Origin: Streptomyces sp. NBC_01439
GTDB taxonomy: Bacteria; Actinomycetota; Actinomycetes; Streptomycetales; Streptomycetaceae
Assembly: GCF_036227605.1 (NCBI RefSeq)
Contig: NZ_CP109487.1
Coordinates: forward strand, 1-64,000
DNA: 64,000 nt
Reading direction: 5' to 3'
This document shows, in pieces, positions 52,785 to 61,600 of the stretch. The notes under the pieces are model-generated. The model ran no database searches. It was not told the origin of the DNA and saw only the letters and a list, made by a program, of their open reading frames with translations. The translations under genes were made by a program, and so were the position numbers. Numbering within the stretch: position 1 is the stretch's first letter; each line of letters begins with the position of its first letter.

Positions 52785-53959
52785 CGAGCGCTGCCCGGTC
52801 CCGGAGCGCCGTCGCTGTGTCCGGCGAACACCGCGGCCATCTTTTCGGCGGACTTCAGCCCCGCACCGGTGAGCACGACCACGGTCGTCTCGTCCGGAGC
52901 GATCTTTCCGGTCGCGATGAAGTGGTCGAGGGTTGCCGCGGCGACGCTGCTGGTCGGCTCGGCGTACAAGCCTCGCGCGCTCAGTGCGCGGACCGCGGCG
53001 TGGATTTCCGTCTCGGGTACGGCGTAGGCGGCGCCGTCGGAGCGGCGGATGGCCGCCACTGCCTCGGGCAGCCGGACCGGGTGGGCGATGGATGCGCCCT
53101 CGGCGATGGTCGGCATCCGCTCGCCTCGGCTGGCCGGGTCGATGCCGTTGAACGTGTCGGCGATGGTCGCCCAGTGTTCGGGCTGCCCGACGAACAGGCG
53201 CGGGCGCCTGTCGATCTGGCCGGCGTCGAGCAGTTCACCGAACGCGAGGTCGCATCCAATGATGTTGCTGCCGGCCCCGGCCACGAGGACCACGTTGTCG
53301 GGCGCGGCGAAGCCGAGAGACTCCCACATCTCGTAGGCGATGGTCTTGGCGCCCTGGATGAACATGGGGTGCCAGTTGTGGCTGGCGTAGGGGATCTGCT
53401 CCGACTGGCGGATCGCCTCGTCCGAGACCTCGTCACGGGTGCCGCCGACGAGCTCGATCTCTGCTCCGTAGGCGCGGGCCTGGAGGATCTTGGCTGCCGA
53501 GGTGGCGGCGGGAACGATGATCTTGGCGCGGATACCGGCGGCGGCTGCGTAGGCGGCCACCGCAGAACCGCCGTTGCCCGAACTGTCCTCCAGTACGCGG
53601 GTGGCGCCGTGCGCTGCGAGGTGAGACATCATCACCGATACGCCCCGGTCCTTGAAGCTGGAGGTCGGGTTGAACCACTCCAGCTTGAAGTGGACACGCC
53701 GGCCGGCCCAGTCGAGCGGGATCATCGGCGTACACCCCTCACCCAGGCTCACCCGGCGGGCGGCGGGCACAGGCAGGGCAGCGTGGTAGCGCCACAGGGA
53801 CCGTTCGCCGGTGTCGATCTGCTCGGGACGCAGGCCCGGCAGCGCACTGACTGCGAGAGGGCTGCCGTCTTCGCCCCGCCATCGGGGGTCGTCCAGGCGG
53901 TAGCGCTCCCCGGACCGGTCGTAGAGGTCGGCGGCGGCCGAGTGATGTTCCACGTTCAT
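52781..53959 (-). CDS. threonine-synthase-like PLP enzyme
   Basis: Fold-type II PLP enzyme of 392 residues. The Lys that binds PLP is in NPTSSFKDRGVSVM (Lys103), the phosphate loop is EDSSGNGGSAVAAYA and the second glycine loop AGAGSNIIGCDLAFG. It resembles threonine synthase but has no link to homoserine genes. With RidA, an asparaginase and a DauR-like regulator, a role as an amino-acid lyase or dehydratase is likely (inference). It is the first gene of the operon; ATG at 53959. Confidence 0.85.
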   Translation of the reverse strand: MNVEHHSAAADLYDRSGERYRLDDPRWRGEDGSPLAVSALPGLRPEQIDTGERSLWRYHAALPVPAARRVSLGEGCTPMIPLDWAGRRVHFKLEWFNPTSSFKDRGVSVMMSHLAAHGATRVLEDSSGNGGSAVAAYAAAAGIRAKIIVPAATSAAKILQARAYGAEIELVGGTRDEVSDEAIRQSEQIPYASHNWHPMFIQGAKTIAYEMWESLGFAAPDNVVLVAGAGSNIIGCDLAFGELLDAGQIDRRPRLFVGQPEHWATIADTFNGIDPASRGERMPTIAEGASIAHPVRLPEAVAAIRRSDGAAYAVPETEIHAAVRALSARGLYAEPTSSVAAATLDHFIATGKIAPDETTVVVLTGAGLKSAEKMAAVFAGHSDGAPGPGSAR

Positions 53960-54029
53960 GGGCGTCTCCGGCTTTCCATTGGTCGACGTGCTGTCGCTGG
54001 GGTCCTACGAGCAGGGCGTCCTGCCACCC

Positions 54030-54057
54030 CCACACTAGACGCACTATCTAAACATAG
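54030..54057 (-). promoter_or_regulatory. AT-rich promoter/operator of the second cluster
   Basis: Read toward the PLP gene, CTATGTTTAGATAGTGCG and what follows match the first cluster's promoter in 17 of 28 aligned places. TTGTCT and TAGTGT lie 18 bp apart as possible -35 and -10. It is the most AT-rich spot of the region and precedes the start by about 70 bp. The two paralogous regulators may share an operator type. Confidence 0.45.
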
Positions 54058-54279
54058 ACAATAGATCTAATCACAGTCGGGCGCCACCGGGCGCTCGAAG
54101 ACCCCGCGGCCGAGGCGTCGCAGCCGCCGGGATCCCAGTAGCACTCGCGGAAAAGCCAACGAAGTAGCCCCTGACCTGCAGCACTGTGATACTCCGGACC
54201 CCACTGGGCGCTTCAGTGACGCACCCCGGCGGCGGCCCTCCCCCCTCCCGCCCCAAACCGTGGGACGTGCTGCGTGGTC

Positions 54280-54718
54280 ACGTCCAGGCGCAGCCGCTGG
54301 AAGCGGAGGGGTGGCGGTAGACGCCGCCGTGGTCGATGGCGTGGTCGGCACTGACCTCGGCAACGAGGGCGGGTTGGACGAGGGTGGTGTCGAGGACGTC
54401 GCGGCTCCCCCACGCCGCCGAGAAGCGCGCCCGCTGGTCGGGGCCTGAGCCAGCCCGGGCAGACCCGGGGAACGGATGGAGTTTCCCAAAGCGGTGTGCG
54501 TCCCGCTCCTCATCTCGTGGGACCCGGTCTGGTCGAAGATGCGCTGGCCCTGGCGAGGAGCCCGCGAGCAGTGGTGTGGTCGCCGCGGCGTGGGGTTTGC
54601 CGAAGACGGTGTTCAGCAGCCACAGGGCCGGCCGGTTGCCGATGGCCATGGCCTGGTCGGCGAGGACTCCGCAATCGGAAGGGCGGCGCCTTCGTAGCCG
54701 AGGGCGGTCCCGGCGCGG
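54280..54718 (-). pseudogene. decayed TPR regulator fragment
   Basis: Shows GTALGYEGAALPIA then, after a frame break, MAIGNRPALWLLNTVFGKPH, the same family as 50945-51491 (IALGYEGAALPVA and SNRPFLGLLNALLGKAHAAA). The rest is scrambled across frames. Not functional. The 54066-54279 stretch beside it holds nothing I can name. Confidence 0.5.
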
Positions 54719-55015
54719 TCAGGGCGTTCCGAGGGGTTCGATGTTGTCCAGGGCGGTCGGTAGTTCGCGGCCGCCGGCTTTGGGGCGGATGTAGGCGCGG
54801 CGGGTCCAGCGCGGTCCGGTGTGGGTGGCGACTTCCTCGAGGACGACGGCCATCAGTTCGCCCTCGGTGCCGGAGGCGATGTCGCGAACCCGGTGGCCGA
54901 GCAGCGGGTGTTCCTCGTGTCCGAGTCCGAGGTCGCGACCAATGTTCCGGCGCGCGGCGCCGACGACGTCGCAGGAGCAGGCCAGCATCAGCCCGCGACA
55001 AGCCACCGCCGACAC
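54719..55015 (-). CDS. hypothetical protein, possibly a fragment
   Basis: A 98-residue frame with protein-like composition: EELMAVVLEEVATHTGPRWT-type sequence (SGTEGELMAVVLEEVATHTG), RRAYIRPKAGGRELPTALDN. Start uncertain (GTG 55015 or the ATG at 54988). The 3' end touches the decayed TPR fragment, so it may be cut there. Not recognised. Confidence 0.4.
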   Translation of the reverse strand: MSAVACRGLMLACSCDVVGAARRNIGRDLGLGHEEHPLLGHRVRDIASGTEGELMAVVLEEVATHTGPRWTRRAYIRPKAGGRELPTALDNIEPLGTP

Positions 55016-55043
55016 CGGTCGTCCGGCACAGCGACGATCCGGC

Positions 55044-55307
55044 CTAGCCCAGCCAGACGATGCCCAGCACGGACAGCCGCCGGGTGAGGCGGTTCGCCAT
55101 GTAGACGACGGAGAGCCGGCCCACGGACGCGGCGCGGACGTTCTCGCCCTCCGGGTCGCCGGCGTTCCACTGCGGCCAGCCCCACGGGGCGCGCACCGCG
55201 ATATCGAGGACGTCGCGGACCGTCTCCCGGGCCGGTTCGGGGAGCTCGGCGAGGGTCTTAGCGGCCTGCGGGGACAGGCGCACCGCCCACGGCTGTTCTC
55301 CGGTCAC
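55044..55307 (-). CDS. RelE/ParE-superfamily toxin
   Basis: Protein of 87 residues with the RelE-like order: WAVRLSPQAAKTLAELPEPA (first strand and helices), then NVRAASVGRLSVVYMANRLT and RRLSVLGIVWLG (strands). Toxins of this type cleave mRNA on the ribosome or poison gyrase. The GTG start overlaps the antitoxin stop (GTGA), the usual antitoxin-first layout. Confidence 0.75.
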   Translation of the reverse strand: MTGEQPWAVRLSPQAAKTLAELPEPARETVRDVLDIAVRAPWGWPQWNAGDPEGENVRAASVGRLSVVYMANRLTRRLSVLGIVWLG

Positions 55308-55615
55308 GGGCGGCCGCCGAGGACATCTTCCAGGTCCACGAAGTCGGCGTCGTCCTGGCCGGAGTCCATGAAGGCATCGACGTCCGGGGCCGCGGCCACG
55401 CGCAGCTGCCAGGTGCGGACCACCTCGTGCAGGGGGGTGAGGCTGAACGCGTGGCGGGCGTCTTCAAGCGCCTTCGTCCAGTCCCGCTCGAAGGCTGGCA
55501 CCCACTGCTCGGCACGCCGGTCCGCGCGGAGCTGGGCCAGGAGTTCGGCCGCGGCGCCGGGTGCGGGCGCGTACGGGGCGGCGGTGGCAGGTGTGTGGTC
55601 GGGCTCGGCGCTCAT
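55304..55615 (-). CDS. DUF6247-type antitoxin
   Basis: Protein of 103 residues: a flexible start (MSAEPDHTPATAAPYAPAPG), then AAELLAQLRADRRAEQWVPA, FERDWTKALEDARHAFSLTP and LHEVVRTWQLRVAAAPDVDA with an acidic tail. This is the plan of DUF6247 proteins found before RelE-type toxins in Streptomyces. GAGGAGGAG precedes the ATG at 55615. A decayed copy lies at 46414-46896. Confidence 0.7.
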   Translation of the reverse strand: MSAEPDHTPATAAPYAPAPGAAAELLAQLRADRRAEQWVPAFERDWTKALEDARHAFSLTPLHEVVRTWQLRVAAAPDVDAFMDSGQDDADFVDLEDVLGGRP

Positions 55616-55700
55616 CGGCTCCTCCTCGCAGGTGCTACCCGTCACGGTAGGGCGCCGTGGCCCAGGCCGGGGAGGTCCGGACGGATGCCGCAGCCCGGGG

Positions 55701-55739
55701 CCCGTTTGCTGCGGCGCCGCGGGCGCGGCAGCAAACGGG
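55701..55739. repeat. large hairpin, CCCGTTTGCTGC arms
   Basis: Twelve-bp perfect inverted repeat (55701-55712 and 55728-55739) upstream of the antitoxin, matching in layout the hairpin at 46979-47023. The same 12-mer occurs singly at 63927-63938. May be a terminator after the acidic remnant or a protein-binding site. Confidence 0.6.
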
Positions 55740-55753
55740 GCGGAACAGCACCT

Positions 55754-55870
55754 TCACGCGGGGCTCTTCGCCGCTTCCGCGCGGCGCAGGGCGCCGACCA
55801 GCGTCCATGAGAGGTCGTCGGAGTCCAGGCCCTCGGCGTCGACCGGCAGGTCGGCGGCCGGATGGATACG
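55754..55870 (-). pseudogene. 3' remnant of acidic protein gene
   Basis: The last 30 or so residues (VDAEGLDSDDLSWTLVGALR, RAEAAKSPA, stop at 55754) match the acidic part of the 46414-47193 fusion. The 5' half is missing: upstream sequence belongs to nothing recognised until the HEAT gene end at 55909. Confidence 0.5.
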
Positions 55871-55908
55871 GGGCCTCGCCCGTTTCCTGCCTGCCTGCTG
55901 CGCAGCCG

Positions 55909-57560
55909 TCACTCCCGGCAGCCGTACGCTGCGGCCACCTCCGCCAGCCCCTCCAGGCCGCCGTCCGCGCCGCTTCCCTCGCCCACGCGGGCGAGCAGGA
56001 GCACCCGGGCCGGCACGCCTGCGGCCGCGTATGCGGCAAGCCGGTGATGACCGTCCAGGATCGCGCCGACCAGCCACCGCTCCTCGTGCAGGGCGTCCAC
56101 GTACCGGTCGTCGATCCAGCCGAGAACCACCGCGGCGGGCCGCTCCCCCGCCGCTACAGCGGTCGCGTGCCGGGCGACGGCCGCCGGGTCGAGCGCTTCC
56201 GGCGGCTGCGAGGGCAGGAAGGCGCCATAGGTGAACGGCACCCGGCCTCCCGGAACGGGCGCGGTGAGCTGGAAGTGCGCGACGCCGGGCCAGTAGTCCC
56301 CGGGGCGGTCGTACTCGGGGCGGTCGCCGTCGTCGCCGTCCGCCTCCGACCGGGCTGCCGCACGGCGGTACCACCACGACCGGGTCGGCTCGGCCACCCG
56401 TTCCAGGGGGAGATCGAGGAGGAGGGCGCGGTAGTGGCCGGTCTCCAACTCGCCGAGTACGGGGCTCCATTCGGCGAGCAGCGCGGTGTCGAGCCGATCC
56501 AGGTCAGTCAGCCGCCCGCGCATGCGGGCCGCGATCCGGGCAGCCTCGTCGTCCGGCCAGTCCAGCAAGGTCAGGCCCAGCTCGCACGTGTCGCACAACG
56601 AGCCGACCCGGTACAGCGGTTTTCGGTCGAACGTCAGGCACCGGTCCCAGCGCGGCCAGGAGGAGCCGGGCGACGGTGGGTCGAAGGCGACGCGGATCCG
56701 GCCGGCGCCTTCGTCGACAGAGAACCGGGCCCGCGCGCTGGACTCGACAACGAGGTCCCGCACCGCTGCGGCGCGCGCTCGATGCGGCCGTCGGCCCAGG
56801 CGGCGCGCACGGCCGCCGCGTACGCCGCTCCGCTTGCCCGCTCCGGCAAAAGCGGGTCGCGGCCGGTGAGCCGTACGAGTGCGTGGTGGACGTCGTACAC
56901 GCGTTCCTCGGCGCTCTCGGCCAGCCATCGAAGCAGGTGCGGTACTGCGGCGGGATCGCCCATCAGCTCCAGGGCGACGGTGAACGCGGTGTGGTCGAGT
57001 CCGGTCACCTCGGACAGTCTCCCGGCGATTGGCGCCGTCCACGCGCGGGCACCGAGGCGGCCCAGCGCGAGCGCGGCACGGCCGCGCGGCGCCGCGGAGT
57101 CCTCTAGGAGGGCGCCGAGGAGCGGCGCGAAAGACGGGTCGCCGGAGAGCCCCATGGCGTCGACGAGCTCGGGGGCGGGCGAGCCGCCGGTTCCGGCATT
57201 GCCCCCACTGGATGCAGGGGCGTCCTGCACGTAGGTGCGCAGGAGCTCGGCGGGCAGTCGCAGCCCGCGCAGCACAGCGGTCCTCAGGAGGTCCTTGCCG
57301 TCGTCGCCGGCGAGCCCGGGCATGGCCAACAACCGCAGCAGCACCGCGTCGCCCGGCTCACCGAGGCTTCGCAGGAACCAGGTGAGGTAGGGGCGGAAGG
57401 CCGTGTGGTCCGTCTCCGATCGGTACAGCTCCTCGACCGCCTCGGCGAGAGGGCCGGGCCGGTCGGTGTTCGGCGAGTGCAGCGCGTACAGCGCAGTCCA
57501 CGGGTCGTCGGCGCACAGAGCGGCGCGGAGACGTACCCGGACGGTGTCGTGATCCCCCAT
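55909..57560 (-). pseudogene. HEAT-repeat protein gene with one apparent frameshift
   Basis: Two frames make one protein of about 550 residues. The first (ATG 57560) has HEAT-like pairs: AVLLRLLAMPGLAGDDGKDL, FAPLLGALLEDSAAPRGRAA, AVPHLLRWLAESAEERVYDV. It shifts near 56765 in a GCGCGCCGC run to AVRDLVVESSARARFSVDEG and ends with AILDGHHRLAAYAAAGVPAR, a ParB/sulfiredoxin-like DGHHR motif. GTG 56763 would give the second half alone (284 residues). Missing base or sequencing error cannot be told apart. Confidence 0.6.
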
Positions 57561-57797
57561 GCGAGAAGTATCGGCCCAGAAACGGGAGGCAGCGGACGCA
57601 GCCGGTGTAGCGGCGCCTGAGCGCAGGCTCGATGCACATGCCGCAGTTCTCTGATGGGGAGTGCGTAGTGCCACGGGGTGGGCCGAAAGCGTTTCCTCTT
57701 GAGCCTCACCCCGTGGTCATTTTGGGTTGTGGTCTTACGCGGGAGGTAGGCCCGGAAGCACCGTCCCGGTGTACGCAGCGAGCACGCTTCCCAGGGC

Positions 57798-57960
57798 TCA
57801 GCTGACCACGGGAGAGTTGAGGATGCCAACGACGGATCCACCCCCGCGTCGGAGCCTGCTGGGGTCGGGAGAGCCGTTGGCGGCCTCGGTTTCGAGACGT
57901 GTGGCGAGCTGGGTGAACTCGAGGGCCTCTTCTTCTGGCAGTTCCAAGGCAGGTGCAGCC
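57798..57960 (-). pseudogene. C-terminal fragment of an unknown protein
   Basis: Readable as LELPEEEALEFTQLATRLET, then SPDPSRLRRGGGSVVGILNS, stop at 57798. It is protein-like but lacks a start and abuts the relaxase remnant at about 57965. Family unknown. The 57561-57797 stretch shows no other gene. Confidence 0.35.
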
Positions 57961-57964
57961 TGAC

Positions 57965-58470
57965 GCAGTGCGCGGGCGGGCCGGTATGCCGGCAACGGGC
58001 CCGCGGGCGGCAGGCCGCAGCCAGGAGGTCGCCGAGCACGGCGACATCCCCGGCCCCGTCGGCTTCTACGGCGCGGTCAAGGCGTGCGGAAACCTCCCAG
58101 ATCCGGCGCTCGGCCAACACCCGGCCCACAGGCGCGGCGTACGGGGTGAAGCTCACGGACCCGGGGCAGGGACAGGTCGTGGGCGAGCGTCGCGCCGGCG
58201 AACCGCACCGGCCGGAACCAGCGGTCCGCACGGTCCCCGGGCAACACCACCGCATACCCGACCAGGGCGCCGCCTCGCCAAGGCGCTCGCGCACGAGGAG
58301 GCCGGTGTCGCGGAGCCGGTCGAGGAAATCCGCATCGTCGTGGGCGTGGGCGGCGGCGGTACGGACGGTGCGCTGCAGGGACTCGCGGGCGGTCCCGGCC
58401 AGGCCTCGGCGGGCTGCCTTCTCGGCCTCGCCAGTGAGCGGGCGGCGGCGGAGCCGACGCACTGGCGCTG
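57965..58470 (-). pseudogene. relaxase middle-region remnant
   Basis: RRPLTGEAEKAARRGLAGTA, RESLQRTVRTAAAHAHDDAD and FLDRLRDTGLLVRERLGEA match the relaxase at 6096-7523 (about residues 170-225), followed by further matching sequence broken across frames (LGDLLAAA near the end). The catalytic N-terminus is absent. 58471-58620 holds nothing recognisable. Confidence 0.75.
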
Positions 58471-58620
58471 CGTCGGGCGGCCGCCCGACGGTCGTCCTGA
58501 TCGGCGTGCCAGCTCAGGGCGGTGATGTCGGCGTAGCGCGGTGGGCTGCGAGAACGACAGGGCTACTGCAGGCATCGCGTCTCAGATTGTCGTGAGTAGG
58601 CTACGTTGGCCGCGGTCCCG

Positions 58621-58899
58621 TCACATGCTCGTGAGGTCCACCCACACCCACGGTTCGTGGTCCCACGAGCGCACTTCGCCGACGACCAGTTCGATGACCG
58701 TTCCCACCGGCGGGAGGTCCTGAGCCAGTCGCCTCACACCTGGCTCGCCACCGCGGCGGATGGTGTCGAGGGATGCGCCGACCGGCTCGTATTCGTCAAG
58801 CTTCGCTGTGATGCCCCATGGCTGGTGGCTGGTGATGGTCGCTTGGACGGGCTCACCCGGGTGAAGCTCGCTGAGGGGGCGCTTCGGCTTGTTCGGCAT
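58621..58899 (-). CDS. S1-like OB-fold protein
   Basis: Small 92-residue protein resembling a single S1 RNA-binding domain: LHPGEPVQATITSHQPWGIT, LDEYEPVGASLDTIRRGGEP and VGTVIELVVGEVRSWDHEPW, then VWVDLTSM. Proteins like this are common in actinomycetes. ATG at 58899 with GGGAGAG upstream. Confidence 0.65.
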   Translation of the reverse strand: MPNKPKRPLSELHPGEPVQATITSHQPWGITAKLDEYEPVGASLDTIRRGGEPGVRRLAQDLPPVGTVIELVVGEVRSWDHEPWVWVDLTSM

Positions 58900-58984
58900 G
58901 GCGGCATCATCTCTCCCTGTCACCAGCAGAGTGTCGGCGGGGACCGTAGTTCGACCAGGCGATGCGGTGCCCTCGCCGAGCCCG

Positions 58985-59195
58985 CCGAACGGGCCGTGCC
59001 CACGGCCTGACGGAAGGACGCGCCCGTGCCCGCCGCCAGTCCACGGAGGCCGGGACCAGCTACTCCAGGAACGTGACTTCCTGAACGTCGTGCAGGGGGC
59101 TGCGCGGTCACCCTGCGCTGCCGCTTGAAGTCGACCTCCACCATGCCGACCGGGGCCGGCCACCCGAGCCGCACCACCTGATCAAGTCGCCACGG
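58985..59195 (-). pseudogene. fragment of the 63.2-63.9 kb gene
   Basis: LDQVVRLGWPAPVGMVEVDF and KRQRRVTAQ match FDQVVRLGWLAPVGSTEVDY and KRQGGVTTV at about 63.4 kb. Continuation is broken across frames. A remnant of a duplication. Confidence 0.6.
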
Positions 59196-59367
59196 TGGCA
59201 ATCGGGCAGGCCCCGTGCCCGCTGCGACGGCCGCCATGCCCGGTGGCGTCGCTGCCGCGGCGGAGCCGGTGCTCGGGGCGGCCAGCGCAGCGGGGGCGCG
59301 CCCGGCCGGGCTGGGGGTAAGGGCGGGGATCCGTCGGGCGGGCTGCCCGGGGCCGGGGCATGGGGCT

Positions 59368-60993
59368 TCAGGCAGTGCGGTGCGCTCCGACGAAGTGCTG
59401 AAGGGCTTCCTGCGTGTGTGGAAGGCCGAGGTCCCGCAGCCGGTCGGCGGACGAGCGGATGAGCCAGGGGTGCCGTTGGCCGGCAAGATCGCCGAGCAGT
59501 TGCTGCTGCGCCGCTGTCAGGTCGGCATAGCGGGGTGTGGGGTGCGGCTGCGGTGCGAGGAAGAGCGCCTCGATCGCCCTGCGGGTGCGGGACCCGTAGT
59601 AGTCCCAGACGATGCGGGGCAGGCACGCGTCGAGCGCCTCGCGCACGGAGGCCGGGTCCGAGCCGGCGGGCAGGGAGTGCAGGGTGCGCTCGATGTGGCC
59701 GTGAAGGTCGCCCCCGCAGTAGTCGGTTACGCGATCGAACGGGTTGCGGGCAGCTGCCGTGAGCTCCGTGACAGCCCGGCTGAGCAGGCTGGGGCCGACA
59801 GGGGCTCCGTCGAGGGCGGCGAGACGGATGAGGGCAGTGGCCGCAGCCCATCGCATCAGTGGGTCTGCGGCGTCCAGGTACGGGGTGATGTCCTCTGCCG
59901 TGGAAAAGGGTCCGAGGAGGCCGGCGGCGAGCAGTGCGGTGGCTGCGGTGACCGGGTCCCTCTCGTGTGTGGCGAGGGCGAGGAGGCGGGGCAAGGAGGT
60001 GGCGGAGAATTCGGGGAACCAGGCCAGGAGGTAGGCGATCCGGGTCCGCAGACAGGCGTCGGCATCATCGAGTAGGACGAGAAGGCTTGGGAGTTCGGCG
60101 AGGACCGCGTCGTATGACTGGAGCGCCGACCACCGGGAGTCGGGCGAGTTGCCGGCGGCCACCCAGTCCCGCATCTCCTGAAGCTCTGCGCGCTTGTCGG
60201 GATCCGGCTCGGCGGCCAGTTGCTCCTCGTACCACGGCAGGGACACCTCGGGTCCGACCTCGGCCGCGGCCGCTCGCCATCCGGCCACGTTGATACCGGT
60301 GGTCACGTCGTACTCGTCGTGCCAGTCCACGGCCAGGCGAGTGAGCAGCCACATGGCGTTCTCACGGGCGGCCGCGGGTCCCCCGACGGCAATCCTCGCG
60401 AGGAACGGCACGGCGAACGGGGAGGCCGAATACCGGCTGCCCTGATGGAAGATGCTGCTGAATAGCCTGCTGAACGCCTCCTTTCGCGCCTCGTCGTCGC
60501 TCCCGCACAGGGCGCGTATATGCCCTGGAACGTCATGCGCCGATCGGTAGGCGTGCGACAGGCCGGCCCAGTCCACATCGTCCAGCCCCGCCAGCAACTT
60601 CTCGTACTCGTCGATCATCGAAGAAGGATCGCAGGGGGCACTGACATAGCCTCCGCGGCCCAGCAGTAGCTGGTCCCACCCAAAGTGGCGCTGGTCCGCG
60701 ACGTTCTGCAGGGTGCCCACCAGGTGGCGGGCCATCTGCGGCCAGTCCGTGTCCCGCATCAGCACAGCCATCACGTCGTCGCCGAGGTGGCCGCGCAGCT
60801 GGTCGGCCGACCAGCCCGGTGCCATCTTCCCGGCGTCCTCGCCGAGTTCCTCCTCCCGGCCGGTGAGGCGTTTCTGGGCGGCGCGGCGGACCGCGGCGGA
60901 GATGGTCAGCACCAGGCGGTAGGCCATCACTGCGGTGTGCGCGGCCTCCCCGAGGGCTTCGGAGAACGGCTCGGGCTGAGGCGGGTACGTCAT
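59368..60993 (-). CDS. chimeric ORF: mobilisation-accessory N-terminus fused to HEAT-repeat protein
   Basis: Open frame of 541 residues. Residues 1-95 (AEALG-type start, RLTGREEELGEDAGKMAPGW, WSADQLRGHLGDD, then MARHLVG) nearly repeat the N-terminus of the protein at 6073. Then follows a junction of about 30 residues and MIDEYEKLLAGLDDVDWAGL, which looks like the native start of a HEAT-repeat protein at 60618. HEAT-like units follow (FAVPFLARIAVGG, LPSLLVLLDDADACLRTRIA, LPRLLALATHERDPVTAATA). Either the fused frame or the native one may be translated; the fused one keeps the duplicated gene's ribosome site. Confidence 0.65.
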   Translation of the reverse strand: MTYPPQPEPFSEALGEAAHTAVMAYRLVLTISAAVRRAAQKRLTGREEELGEDAGKMAPGWSADQLRGHLGDDVMAVLMRDTDWPQMARHLVGTLQNVADQRHFGWDQLLLGRGGYVSAPCDPSSMIDEYEKLLAGLDDVDWAGLSHAYRSAHDVPGHIRALCGSDDEARKEAFSRLFSSIFHQGSRYSASPFAVPFLARIAVGGPAAARENAMWLLTRLAVDWHDEYDVTTGINVAGWRAAAAEVGPEVSLPWYEEQLAAEPDPDKRAELQEMRDWVAAGNSPDSRWSALQSYDAVLAELPSLLVLLDDADACLRTRIAYLLAWFPEFSATSLPRLLALATHERDPVTAATALLAAGLLGPFSTAEDITPYLDAADPLMRWAAATALIRLAALDGAPVGPSLLSRAVTELTAAARNPFDRVTDYCGGDLHGHIERTLHSLPAGSDPASVREALDACLPRIVWDYYGSRTRRAIEALFLAPQPHPTPRYADLTAAQQQLLGDLAGQRHPWLIRSSADRLRDLGLPHTQEALQHFVGAHRTA

Positions 60994-61014
60994 CGGCAGT
61001 TTCCTCGGATCGGG

Positions 61015-61345
61015 TCAGCGCGTACGGGACGGGCCTGGCCGGTCCGGCGGACCCTGCCCCGGGCGCGGGCGGGCCGGTACACCGGTAACGGGTCCGGCGG
61101 CGGGCAGGCCACGGCCCGGCGTGCGCACCACTCGACCGGTGCGCGGCTTCGTCGTCGGAAGCGGGTTGCCGGCCAGGCCGGCTGCCTCGCGCAGCAGGAC
61201 GGCGGCGGCCTCCACCGCCCCTACAAGCGCGATCAGCAGGGTGAGGACGACCGCGGCATCTCCCCCGCGGGCGGCGCGCGGTGCGTGTTCCAACGCGCCG
61301 GTCGAAGCGCGCCATCCGGCACAGGCGCGGCCCTCCAGAACGCGG
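61015..61345 (-). pseudogene. relaxase C-terminal remnant
   Basis: ALEHAPRAARGGDAAVVLTL, LIALVGAVEAAAVLLREAAG and PTTKPRTGRVVRTPGRGLPA match the C-terminus of the relaxase at 6096, minus about 19 residues that were lost between two VEAAA/AAAEA-type repeats. It ends in PSRTR as in the parent, just before the chimeric ORF, keeping the original gene order. 61346-61600 holds no gene I can support. Confidence 0.75.
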
Positions 61346-61600
61346 GCGCCCCCGCAGGGGGCGTCCCACCGCCCGCCGCTACGCAGAGGCCCCCCGTCGT
61401 CCGGCGCCCGCGCACGCAGGGATGGTCCCAAGCCCATGGTCACGGCGCCGAACTACCCGGTCCGGCGCCCCCGCACAGGGGCGGTCCTAGTGTGCTCCGC
61501 ACACGGATTGGGGGCAGTTCGGTTCTCAGGTACCCCTCGCCTCCCCCACTCGGGGGAGGCGGCCGGGACCACCGGAGGACGCGAGACGCGAGCCACGAGC

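Noticed and set aside
52778..54064. 428-residue frame opposite the threonine-synthase-like gene
   Set aside because: Shadow of a gene with clear PLP motifs.
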